7,661 nt of DNA from Ilumatobacteraceae bacterium (GCA_007122945.1 SKSP01000468.1:1-7661); one strand, 5' to 3'. Counted from the first letter of the stretch, positions 1 through 6,106 are shown. Notes: generated by a model not told the origin, from the sequence alone. Translations and numbers: made by a program.

Positions 1-300
1 GAGATGGCCGGCGAGGTCGCGCACACCGGTCGCGTTCACCGCGATCGAGTGGAGGCGCGGGCCGAATCGCCCGAGGAAGCGACCGACCGGATACTGCATC
101 GCGTCCGGCTCGTCGCTGGGCGCCATCGGCTCGATCGTCAGATCTCCGATCGCGAAGATCGAAGCGTCACGCTTCTCGAACGGGCTGTAGCCCTCGTAGT
201 AGCTCTCCCCGCCGAACACGTCGCCGTAGAGATGCCGCGCGGCGGCGAGATCATCGGTGACGTGGATGACCTGTGCGAGCCGGCCGAGCTCGAACGTCAT
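1..300 (-). CDS. VOC (glyoxalase/bleomycin-resistance/dioxygenase) fold protein, 3' part missing at window edge
   Basis: The first 100 residues of a protein are visible; the rest lies beyond the left edge. The start ATG (300-298) overlaps the TGA of the acyl-CoA dehydrogenase gene as ATGA, and no clear Shine-Dalgarno precedes it, so translation is probably coupled. The N-terminus reads LAQVIHVTDDLAAARHLYGD, the usual first strand and helix of a VOC module. It is followed by FGGESYYEG, a strand ending in LTIEPM, and a second-module strand RLHSIAVNATGV. His13, Glu57 and His84 sit where VOC enzymes place metal ligands. Known VOC members include glyoxalase I, methylmalonyl-CoA epimerase and extradiol dioxygenases; which reaction applies here cannot be decided from half a protein. 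Its place as the last visible gene of a CoA-dependent catabolic operon suggests an epimerase, isomerase or dioxygenase step on a pathway intermediate. Family assignment is fairly secure; the function is open. Confidence 0.8.
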   Translation of the reverse strand, partial: MTFELGRLAQVIHVTDDLAAARHLYGDVFGGESYYEGYSPFEKRDASIFAIGDLTIEPMAPSDEPDAMQYPVGRFLGRFGPRLHSIAVNATGVRDLAGHL

Positions 301-1586
301 TGCCGACGGCTCTGTCGGACGTCCGTGAACGGGATGTCGCGGTCGACCTGCGGCTCCTTGGGGAGTCCGAGCACGCGCTCGCCGACGATGTTGCGCTGGA
401 TCTGCTCGGAGCCGCCCTGGATGCCGTGGACCAGGGAGGTCAACGCCATAGCGGTCACGGCGCCGTCGCGAGGTGCATCGTCGCCGCTCAACATGCCACC
501 CGCGCCGACGATGTCGAGCGCGAGATCGCGGGTCTGGCGCGCCAACAGCACACCGCTGATGTACCCGAGCGAGCTCTCCGGACCGGGCGCCTGGCCGGCG
601 GCAGCAGCCGCCTTCGCCCGGAGCGTCGTCAACCGCGCCGCCTCGGCCCGGCAGTGGAGTGTCGCGACCCGGTCCCGGATGTGTGGGTCGTCGGCTTTCC
701 CGTACTCGCGGGCCAGCTCGATCAATGCCCTCGAATCCCCCAGCGGGAACGCCTCGCCGGACTGCGCGGACGCCCGCACCCGTCGGCGGGCCTCGGCGCA
801 GGTGAGGTCGAGCATGCCGTTCTTCTCGCCGGGGGACGCACCTCCCCCGTAATCGGCGCTGGCCGCGTACGCCGACCGCTCGTTGGCGAGGGTCGCCAAC
901 GTGACGATCCAGCCGTTGTCGACCTCGCCGATCAGGTCGTCGTGGCTCACCCGGGCGTCGTTGAAGAACGCCTCGTTGAAGTGCGCCTCGCCGTTCAGCT
1001 GCTTGATGGGACGCACCTCGATGCCAGGCTGGTCGACCTCGATGATGAAGAACGAGATGCCCCGATGCTTCGGCACGTCGGAGTTCGTCCGGACGGGCAT
1101 GACGGCCCGATCGCTGGTGAGGGTTCCGCTGTTCCAGATCTTCTGCCCGTTGACGACCCACTCGTCGCCGTCGCGGACGGCGCGAGTCGTGAGGGACGCC
1201 AGGTCGGAGCCCGCGTCGGGCTCGCTGAAGAACTGGCACCACGCCTCCTCGCCGGTGGCGACCTTGGGGAGGAGCCGACGCTTCTGGTCCTCGGTGCCGA
1301 ACGCCAACAGCACGGGAGCGCCCATCGTCTGGCCGATGCCGTGCGGCGGCGGCAGCGCGCCGGCGGCCTTCAATTCCGCGCGCACCAGTGCCGCCGCGTC
1401 GGCGTCGAGGCCGCGCCCGTACCACTCGACCGGCCACGTCGGGTAGCCCCAGCCACTCTCCGCGAGGCGGCGCCACCATTCGCGAACGGTGAGTTGGTCG
1501 TTCCAGTTCTCGGCGAGCCAGGCGCGGACCTCGGCGACGATGGCGTCGCTGTCGTCCGACACCTGGCGGTCGACGACGGCCGTCAT
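297..1586 (-). CDS. Acyl-CoA dehydrogenase (FadE-like), FAD-dependent
   Basis: A 429-residue flavoprotein of normal family length, expected to be cytosolic and to introduce an alpha-beta double bond into an acyl-CoA, passing electrons to ETF. Residues 1-110 form the N-terminal helical domain (WPVEWYGRG, LLAFGTEDQK). The middle beta domain carries the signature WCQFFSEPDAGSDLASL (116-132) and WVVNGQKIWNSG (143-154). The C-terminal helical domain ends with GGSEQIQRNIVGERVLGLPK (391-410), a typical FadE ending. The position equivalent to the catalytic Glu of medium-chain enzymes (the E of YEGTSQIQ) is Gly391, as in many actinobacterial FadE proteins, so the base must lie elsewhere or in a partner subunit. 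The ATG at 1586 was chosen because it overlaps the amidohydrolase TGA as ATGA and begins directly before the helical domain; the open frame continues upstream only as an out-of-frame shadow of the amidohydrolase gene. It also overlaps the VOC gene by four bases. Family is certain; the substrate is unknown. Confidence 0.95.
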   Translation of the reverse strand: MTAVVDRQVSDDSDAIVAEVRAWLAENWNDQLTVREWWRRLAESGWGYPTWPVEWYGRGLDADAAALVRAELKAAGALPPPHGIGQTMGAPVLLAFGTEDQKRRLLPKVATGEEAWCQFFSEPDAGSDLASLTTRAVRDGDEWVVNGQKIWNSGTLTSDRAVMPVRTNSDVPKHRGISFFIIEVDQPGIEVRPIKQLNGEAHFNEAFFNDARVSHDDLIGEVDNGWIVTLATLANERSAYAASADYGGGASPGEKNGMLDLTCAEARRRVRASAQSGEAFPLGDSRALIELAREYGKADDPHIRDRVATLHCRAEAARLTTLRAKAAAAAGQAPGPESSLGYISGVLLARQTRDLALDIVGAGGMLSGDDAPRDGAVTAMALTSLVHGIQGGSEQIQRNIVGERVLGLPKEPQVDRDIPFTDVRQSRRQ

Positions 1587-2788
1587 GCGGGGACCGGCGC
1601 CTCGATCCCGAGCAGCCCCATCATGTTGCCACCCATGATCTTGCGGATCTGCTCCTCGGGCAGGCCGGCGAGCTGGTCGTAGTACGACAGCGGGTCGGCG
1701 AGTCCCTCGACGTGCGGGTAGTCGGAGCCGAAGATCACGTGATCGGCCCCCAACAACTTGACCAGCCCGGTCGGGTCCTCCTCGTGGAACGGGTGCATCC
1801 AGAAGTTCCGCTTGAACGTGTCGGACGGCTTCTCCGGGTAGTGCTGGGGCATCTGGGCGTAGGCGTGGTCCAGATGCTCGAGCAGGTCCGGGACCCACCC
1901 GGCGCCGTTCTCGATCAGCGCGATCCGCACCTTCGGGAAACGCCAGCACACGCCATGGGTGATCAGCGACGTGACGGCGTCCATGATGTCGCGGTGCTGG
2001 ACCCGGAGCGTGGCGCTGAACAGCTGTGGTTCGCCGAAGGGAAGGGTCTCGCCCTGGACGCCCTCCCACTCGTTGGCGTACCGCACGTACCCGCTGTCGG
2101 AGGCGTGCACGACCACCAGGACGCCGCTCTCCTCGACCAGCTCCCAGTAGGGATCGAACTCCGGACGCGCGAACGAGCGCGGCCCCTTGTAGCCCCATGC
2201 CGGTGCGGGCCGCATCAGCACGACCTTGGCGCCCTGGTCGAGCAGCCACTCCAGCTCCTCGACGGCGCGGTGGACGAGGCCGGGCGTGACGATGGGCACG
2301 GAGAAGATCCGGTCCTCGTACTGGAACGGCCACTCGTCGGTCATCCAGCGGTTGAGCCCGTGGATCGCGTCCGCCGCGAGATCGGGATCGTCGCGCATCC
2401 GCTCCTCGATGAGGCTCGCGAGCGTGGGCAGCATCAGTGCGTAGTCGATGCCCTGCTCGTCGAGCAGCTCGAGGCGAGCCTCGGCGTTGCGGAACGCCGG
2501 CGGGCAGTCGATGCCACGGCCGATGATCTCCTTGTAGCTCTTCCCCTCCGGATTGCCCTGCTTGAAGTACTCCTCCTGGGCGCCCGGACGCCCGACGCGG
2601 TCGAACGTCGGGTTGGGGATGTAGTCGCTGATCTTGCCCCGAACCGCGATCTTCTCGCGGCCGTGGACGTTGACGTAGCTGATCGCGTTCGCCTGACCTT
2701 CGGGCAGGTAGCGGGTCAGCGCGTCCTTGGTCTCGTACAGGTGGTTGTCGGCGTCGAAGACGGGGAAACCGAGTTCTCGAGGTGCCAT
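1583..2788 (-). CDS. Amidohydrolase_2 family metal-dependent hydrolase/decarboxylase
   Basis: A 401-residue TIM-barrel protein of the amidohydrolase_2 superfamily, which includes ACMSD-type decarboxylases and carbon-carbon or carbon-nitrogen hydrolases. Visible motifs in order: FDADNHLYE (11-19), the first metal-binding strand, with His16; the barrel strand YALMLPTLAS (116-125); VVLMRPAPAW (189-198); VVVHASDSGY (225-234), with His228; FPKVRIALIENGAGW (284-298); and VIFGSDYPHVEG (351-362), with Asp356 as the expected catalytic/metal Asp. The open frame extends to 2875, but the ATG at 2788 is the better start because AGGAGA (2803-2798) lies about ten bases upstream and the FPVFDAD domain begins immediately. 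Its 3' end overlaps the acyl-CoA dehydrogenase gene. A palindrome and a candidate -10 box lie upstream, so it probably starts a transcript. The neighbours suggest hydrolysis or decarboxylation of a CoA-pathway intermediate, but members of this family are too diverse to name a reaction. Confidence 0.92.
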   Translation of the reverse strand: MAPRELGFPVFDADNHLYETKDALTRYLPEGQANAISYVNVHGREKIAVRGKISDYIPNPTFDRVGRPGAQEEYFKQGNPEGKSYKEIIGRGIDCPPAFRNAEARLELLDEQGIDYALMLPTLASLIEERMRDDPDLAADAIHGLNRWMTDEWPFQYEDRIFSVPIVTPGLVHRAVEELEWLLDQGAKVVLMRPAPAWGYKGPRSFARPEFDPYWELVEESGVLVVVHASDSGYVRYANEWEGVQGETLPFGEPQLFSATLRVQHRDIMDAVTSLITHGVCWRFPKVRIALIENGAGWVPDLLEHLDHAYAQMPQHYPEKPSDTFKRNFWMHPFHEEDPTGLVKLLGADHVIFGSDYPHVEGLADPLSYYDQLAGLPEEQIRKIMGGNMMGLLGIEAPVPA

Positions 2789-2797
2789 GGCGCTCAC

Positions 2798-2803
2798 TCT
2801 CCT
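2798..2803 (-). promoter_or_regulatory. Ribosome binding site deciding the amidohydrolase start
   Basis: Reading the minus strand, AGGAGA is followed about ten bases later by the ATG at 2788. This favours 2788 over the upstream in-frame starts. The nearby GTG four codons... more precisely three codons upstream of the ATG almost abuts the AGGAGA and is therefore too close to be used. Confidence 0.75.
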
Positions 2804-2865
2804 GGTGGGTCTACGGCGATTGGATTGGTGTGGCGCGACGAGCACGCGGGCTCGCGCACGACTCA

Positions 2866-2871
2866 ACTCTA
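2866..2871 (-). promoter_or_regulatory. Candidate -10 box of the amidohydrolase-dehydrogenase-VOC operon
   Basis: Minus-strand TAGAGT directly follows the 14-bp palindrome and would give a leader of about 70 bases before the ATG at 2788. No convincing -35 hexamer is seen at the usual spacing (TCGCAA at 2894-2889 is poor). The placement, with a palindrome just upstream of a -10 box, is typical of repressor-controlled promoters. This is inferred from sequence shape only. Confidence 0.35.
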
Positions 2872-2872
2872 G

Positions 2873-2886
2873 CAAACGATCGTTTG
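2873..2886. promoter_or_regulatory. Perfect 14-bp palindromic operator candidate
   Basis: CAAACGATCGTTTG is a perfect inverted repeat in the 131-base gap between the ligase stop and the amidohydrolase start, immediately upstream of a candidate -10 box. Short, gapless palindromes with AAACG/CGTTT arms are typical of TetR-family operators, which often control acyl-CoA catabolic genes in Actinobacteria. A related imperfect copy lies at 5171-5184, ahead of the divergent plus-strand operon, matching at 12 of 14 positions. No regulator gene is visible in the window, so the binding protein is unknown. It is not a terminator: it lacks a GC-rich stem and a T-tract. Confidence 0.6.
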
Positions 2887-2919
2887 ATTTGCGAGCCGAC
2901 GTCGGCGGCGGACGTCAGA

Positions 2920-4560
2920 TCAGATCGACGATCTCAGCGTCTCTTCGAGGACACGACGGAGGGTGAGCTTGTCGACCTTGCCGCTGCCGAGCATCGGCAG
3001 CTCGTCGGGATCGACGATGATCATGTGGCGCGGCACCTTGTACGACGAGAGCTCGTCATTGGCGTGCGCACGCACGTGCTCGATGTCGACCTCGGTCCCC
3101 GGTTTGGGCACGAGTGCTGCGGCGACGATCTGCCCGCGCTCGGCATCGTCGAGGCCGATCACGATCGCGAGCCCGACGTTGTCGGCACCTTCGAGGACGA
3201 CCTCGACCTCGCGTGGAGCGACGTTCGATCCGAGGGTCTTGATCATCTCCGTCAACCGGCCGGTGAAGAACAGATACCCCTCGCGGAAGTACCCGTGATC
3301 GCCGGTGTGCAGCCAGCCGTCGTCGTCGAACGCCTCGTCGCGCTCGCTCTTGTAGAGACCGTCGGACAGCGAGTAACCCCGGATGAGCACCTCGCCTTCG
3401 ACCCCTTCGGGCAGGTCCTCGCCGGTGAGGGGATCGACGATCCGGTGCTCCACGTACGGAACGCGGAGCCCGAACGAGCCACGCAGGTGCTCGGGCAGCA
3501 CCTTCCCGGCCTCCGGCCCGGGCGCTGTGTGGGGCCCGAGCGTCTCGGTCTGACCGAGCGAGTTGTGCATGAGCTCCGGATCGACCGGCCCATCGGGTCG
3601 CGGCGCGAACGCCGGCACCATCGAGACGTCCCGCCCGGTCGAGTCCACGTACTGCCGGAACTTCTGGGCGAGCTGTCCCCACATGCCGATCTGGTGCGGA
3701 CGTTCCTCGATCACGAGGTCGAGCGCCTCGGCGTTGTCGAAGCGCTCGAGGCACAGCAGCTTGAAGCCGCGCACGAGACCCTGACCGATCGACAGCACGA
3801 GCCCGCCGATCCAGAACCACGGCAGACCGCTGAACTGGATGAACTCCGGCGTCATCGAGTGGAACTTGCTCAGGTTGTCCGAGTGCCGGAGGAATGCGCC
3901 GTGGGTGTGGATCACACCCTTCGGCGTTCCGGTCGTGCCCGACGTGTGGACGACGCACAGCCGATCGGCCGGCGTCACCTGCTCCTCGATCGCGTCCAGC
4001 AGGTCGTCGGAGACGGACTCGGCCAACGGCGAGGCGGCGTCGACGCCGAGGTCGATCGTGTCGGCCCACTCCGGGTCGTCGGGGGCCGCGTCCCCGGCGA
4101 TCCAGACGCGTCGCAGGAACGGCGCCTCGGGCGCGAGGAACGGCGCCTCACCGACGTCCGCCAACCACGGGAACGCCGCGGTGACGAACTCGCGATGATC
4201 GTTCCCGAAGAGGGTGCGCGGCACGATCAAGGTGTCGACGTCGCCGTGGATCGTCGTCTTGCGCAGCTCCGCCGGTCGGTACGCAACGCTCATCGGGAGG
4301 CAGATGGCGCCGATGCGCGTGATGGCGAAGAAGGCGATGACCCAGTCGGTGCCGTAGCTGAAGTGGATCCCCACCCGCGTCCCCTTGCCGACGCCCCGTG
4401 CGATCAGCTCCTTGGCGACGCGGCGCGACGCTCGATCGGCGTCGGCGAAGGTCAGCCGTCGGTCGGGCATAACGACGTAGTCGTGGTCGCCGAACAGTTC
4501 GGCGGCCCGACGGATCGCCGTGCCCATGGTCGGCACGTAGTCGAGCGGAGGCTTCTCCAT
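2920..4560 (-). CDS. Acyl-CoA synthetase / AMP-dependent acid-CoA ligase (FadD-like)
   Basis: A 546-residue ANL-superfamily enzyme of normal length that would adenylate a carboxylic acid with ATP and transfer it to CoA. Core motifs are intact: the P-loop HTSGTTGTPKG (205-215), GQTETLG (336-342), the hinge-side LHTGDHGYF (417-425) with Asp421, GRLTEMIKTLGSNVAPREVE (434-453), and the C-terminal GSGKVDKLTLRR (525-536), whose Lys528 is the adenylation lysine. There is no signal or membrane segment, so it should be cytosolic. The ATG at 4560 is preceded by AGGAGAT at good spacing. The stop codon of the decayed ABC-ATPase fragment lies within that ribosome binding site. The amidohydrolase follows 131 bases downstream on the same strand, with its own candidate promoter. 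A 7-residue in-frame duplication (EAPFLAP-EAPFL, about 138-149) sits in a variable surface region before the P-loop. Family is certain; whether the substrate is a fatty, alicyclic or aromatic acid cannot be told. Confidence 0.95.
   Translation of the reverse strand: MEKPPLDYVPTMGTAIRRAAELFGDHDYVVMPDRRLTFADADRASRRVAKELIARGVGKGTRVGIHFSYGTDWVIAFFAITRIGAICLPMSVAYRPAELRKTTIHGDVDTLIVPRTLFGNDHREFVTAAFPWLADVGEAPFLAPEAPFLRRVWIAGDAAPDDPEWADTIDLGVDAASPLAESVSDDLLDAIEEQVTPADRLCVVHTSGTTGTPKGVIHTHGAFLRHSDNLSKFHSMTPEFIQFSGLPWFWIGGLVLSIGQGLVRGFKLLCLERFDNAEALDLVIEERPHQIGMWGQLAQKFRQYVDSTGRDVSMVPAFAPRPDGPVDPELMHNSLGQTETLGPHTAPGPEAGKVLPEHLRGSFGLRVPYVEHRIVDPLTGEDLPEGVEGEVLIRGYSLSDGLYKSERDEAFDDDGWLHTGDHGYFREGYLFFTGRLTEMIKTLGSNVAPREVEVVLEGADNVGLAIVIGLDDAERGQIVAAALVPKPGTEVDIEHVRAHANDELSSYKVPRHMIIVDPDELPMLGSGKVDKLTLRRVLEETLRSSI
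4115..4149. repeat. 14-bp direct repeat with 21-bp period inside the ligase gene
   Basis: The sequence aggaacggcgcctc occurs at 4115-4128 and again at 4136-4149. The 21-base period is seven codons, so the duplication keeps frame and yields EAPFLAP followed by EAPFLRR at about residues 138-151 of the ligase. It looks like a recent slippage or short tandem duplication in a tolerant loop. Confidence 0.75.
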
Positions 4561-4566
4561 GGTCGG

Positions 4567-4573
4567 ATCTCCT
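4567..4573 (-). promoter_or_regulatory. Ribosome binding site of the ligase gene, containing the stop of the upstream relic
   Basis: Minus-strand AGGAGAT lies about eight bases before the ATG at 4560. The TAG stop of the ABC-ATPase remnant (4574-4572) runs straight into it (TAGGAG). Such tight packing is what one expects of two genes that once sat next to each other in a single operon. Confidence 0.75.
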
Positions 4574-4981
4574 AGCTGGGTTCAGCGCTGGGTTCAGCGC
4601 TCACGGTGATGTCGCGCAGCGGGCGGCCCGCGAGCTGCGGGCCATCGGACTGTAGGTGACAACGAACGCTGCCACCGCCGTCGACGCGCGTGGAGTCGGG
4701 CATCGTGGTCGAGCAGACGTCGAGGGCGTGTCGGCGGCGGGTGCGGAACGGGCACCCACTCGGCGGGTCGGAGGGGTCGGGAAGCCCCCCGACCATGAGT
4801 TCGGCATCGTCCACGAGCCGATGGCTCGGATCCGGGCTCGGAACGGCGGCCAGGAGCACCTCGGTGCAGGGGTGCGCCGGATCGGAGATGACACGCTCCG
4901 CCGGCCCCTCCTCCACGATGTGGCCGAGTACATCACCGCGATCCGGCGCACCACGACCAGATCGTGGAGGATGTCGCGAAT
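4572..4981 (-). pseudogene. 3' remnant of an oligopeptide/dipeptide ABC transporter ATPase (OppF/DppF type), frameshifted
   Basis: Two minus-strand frames join into the end of an Opp/Dpp ATP-binding subunit. Upstream, the frame of 4978-4928 reads RDILHDLVVVRRIAVMY, matching the H-loop region (usually HDLxVVRxIADRxAVMYLG); His is at 4966-4964. The next frame, from 4928 down, continues LGHIVEEGPAERV, then DPAHPCTEVLLAAVPSPDP, GLPDPSDPPSGCPF, HALDVC and VRCHL, the oligo_HPY C-terminal domain. The join needs one lost base: TACTCGGC where TACCTCGGC (Y-L-G) is expected. Four residues (DRxA) also seem missing between RRIA and VMY. HPY has become HPC, and the usual RC before the second Cys is RR. Walker A, signature and Walker B motifs are absent; sequence upstream of about 4981 has no secure similarity. 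The ORF from the ATG at 5000 is therefore not a real gene start. It ends at TAG inside the ligase ribosome binding site. It is a non-functional relic of a peptide/solute importer. Confidence 0.8.
4575..4598. repeat. Two tandem copies of a 12-bp unit at the 3' end of the ABC-ATPase relic
   Basis: The unit gctgggttcagc occurs at 4575-4586 and 4587-4598. In the relic's frame it encodes the terminal AEPSAEPS. Each unit has complementary GCTG/CAGC ends, so it could form a small 4-bp hairpin. The 12-base period preserves frame and just lengthens the tail. It lies immediately upstream of the ligase ribosome binding site and would be in that gene's leader RNA. Confidence 0.8.
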
Positions 4982-5267
4982 TCGACATCCCCCACGACAT
5001 ACCCCGGTCGGCCCATCCTGGTGTTTCCCCCCTCGTTCGACTCGTGCCACGGACGTGATCCGGCCTGCGGCAACGGGCATAGTTGCAGTGTCCAAGTATA
5101 AATCACACGCGGCCGGTCATCGCAAGCCGATGAGCACACAGCGATCGAACCGGGGCCAGCGCGACCCTACCAAACGGTCGATTGGATCTCGCCGTTCCGA
5201 ATCTGCCATGTTGTAGGTCTGCCGCATGATGCACCGGGCACCAGCGGGCACGCCACCGGGGGGTGCG
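4982..5267. other. Intergenic region between relic and plus-strand operon
   Basis: About 286 bases without a supportable gene. On the minus strand the part near 5020-4990 (RPGYVVGDVEF in one frame) faintly resembles the Walker B stretch of an Opp/Dpp ATPase (YVVADE...ALDVS) with internal deletions, but this is too weak to call. The only AT-rich patch is at about 5092-5106 (AAGTATAAATCACA). The imperfect operator copy is at 5170-5185. Promoters for both divergent transcripts should lie here or in the relic, but no well-spaced -35/-10 pair was found. Confidence 0.5.
5170..5185. promoter_or_regulatory. Imperfect palindrome related to the 2873 operator
   Basis: CCAAACGGTCGATTGG is a partial inverted repeat (12 of 16 positions symmetric). 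Its inner 14 bases (5171-5184) match the perfect palindrome at 2873-2886 at 12 of 14 positions. It lies about 85 bases before the ATG at 5268 and about 40 before the alternative ATG at 5226, a sensible place for an operator of the plus-strand genes. The same regulator may bind both sites; this is inferred from similarity and position only. Confidence 0.45.
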
Positions 5268-6080
5268 ATGAGCGAGTTTCCGGTCAACGTCGGGACGATG
5301 CTGTTCACGATGGTCGACCCACATCGAGGGCACGAGGTCGCGTACAACCGATGGTACGAGCGCGATCACTTCTACGCGGGATGCATGATCGGACCGGGCA
5401 TCCTGTCGGGCGCTCGATGGGTCGCGACGCGCGAGCTCAAGGACCTGCGATTTCCCGAGTCGAGCCCCTTCGCCGAGCCCGTCGACGCCGGCTCGTACCT
5501 GGCCATCTACTGGATCAGCGACGAGCAGGCCGACGAGTGGCAGGCCTGGGCCGGTTCCCAGGTGTGGTGGCTCTACCAGAACGGACGCGGTTTCGACGAG
5601 CGGACGCACGCCCAGACGGGGATGTACGACTTCGCCGCGGCCTCGAACGCCCCGCACCACGGCGTCCCGGTCACGCTCGCGCTCGACCATCGCTACGCGA
5701 GCATGCACGTCGTCGTGTCCGAACCCTCCGGTGACGCGAGTGGCGCGACGCTGGCGCGCGATGTGCACGAGGGCCCGGTCGCCGAGCTCCTCGCCCGTGG
5801 CGCCATCGGCCTCGCCACGTCGTGGACCATGAAGGGCGCCGACGGTCCGCCCCCGGCCGACGATCAGCAGACGTCGCCCATGGCACTCGGCGCACCCGGC
5901 GGTTCGCGCCAACGCGTCGTCCAGTTGCTGTTCTCCGATCTCGAACCGACGCAGGCGTGGGACGACGTCCGCGGGTACACCGCCGCGATCGAATCGTCCG
6001 GACTGGGCCGGGTCACCTTCGCCGCTCCGTTCCTCCCCACCGACGTCGGCACCGATCGTCACACGGACCAACTGTGGTGA
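5268..6080 (+). CDS. Conserved protein of two dimeric alpha/beta-barrel-like (EthD/Dabb-like) modules, function unknown
   Basis: A 270-residue soluble protein with no signal or membrane segment. Residues 7-110 look like one ferredoxin-like module: a strand VNVGTMLFTMVDP, then GHEVAYNRWYERDHFYAG (21-38), which resembles the Y-x-x-W/H-x-x-x-H helix entry of EthD- and Dabb-type proteins, and later SYLAIYWIS. Residues 137-155 contain a strand (MHVVVSEPSG). Residues 213-270 look like the end of a second module, with RQRVVQLLFSD, a helix, and the closing VTFAAPFLPTDVGTDRHTDQLW split over 249-270. Related small barrels include EthD, stress-response Dabb proteins, cyclases and monooxygenases, but no catalytic residue can be assigned here. 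An in-frame ATGATG at 5226 would add 14 residues (MMHRAPAGTPPGGA) of low-complexity sequence; the 5268 start was preferred because the conserved region begins just after it, though neither start has a strong Shine-Dalgarno. The aldehyde dehydrogenase follows after 40 bases and is probably co-transcribed. Confidence 0.7.
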   Translation: MSEFPVNVGTMLFTMVDPHRGHEVAYNRWYERDHFYAGCMIGPGILSGARWVATRELKDLRFPESSPFAEPVDAGSYLAIYWISDEQADEWQAWAGSQVWWLYQNGRGFDERTHAQTGMYDFAAASNAPHHGVPVTLALDHRYASMHVVVSEPSGDASGATLARDVHEGPVAELLARGAIGLATSWTMKGADGPPPADDQQTSPMALGAPGGSRQRVVQLLFSDLEPTQAWDDVRGYTAAIESSGLGRVTFAAPFLPTDVGTDRHTDQLW

Positions 6081-6106
6081 GCGTGGTGACCATGACACGA
6101 CCGACC

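Noticed and set aside
1587..2333. Upstream extension of the acyl-CoA dehydrogenase frame (a 678-codon open frame ending at 297)
   Set aside because: The extension is an out-of-frame reading of the amidohydrolase gene, Arg/Pro/Gly-rich and without motifs; the real start is the ATGA at 1586.
273..2872. Long plus-strand frames opposite the dehydrogenase and amidohydrolase genes (273-1682 and 1712-2872)
   Set aside because: Low-information antisense translations; the genes on the other strand are unambiguous.
2898..2916. GACGTC-7 bases-GACGTC hairpin just after the ligase stop
   Set aside because: Only a 6-bp stem with no T-tract on the minus strand; too weak to call a terminator, although its position after the stop is suggestive.
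2782..4575. 597-codon open frame on the plus strand opposite the ligase
   Set aside because: Antisense shadow typical of high-GC coding DNA; its translation is Arg/Glu/Val/Asp-rich with no domain, whereas the minus strand carries complete ligase motifs.
4572..5000. 142-codon minus-strand ORF as a genuine small gene
   Set aside because: Its first 20 or so residues are an out-of-frame reading of the H-loop region; only the part after about 4928 matches the ABC-ATPase C-terminus, so it is a frameshifted remnant, not a gene with its own start.
5095..5100. Minus-strand TATACT resembling a -10 box
   Set aside because: The nearest -35-like hexamer (TTGCGA, 5125-5120) is 19 bases away and poor, and the transcript would run into the relic; possible as the old transporter or ligase promoter but not supportable.
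5130..5216. Small plus-strand ORF of 28 codons (MSTQRSNRGQRD...) upstream of the barrel protein
   Set aside because: No ribosome binding site, no family resemblance, and it overlaps the operator-like palindrome; it could be a leader peptide but nothing supports that.
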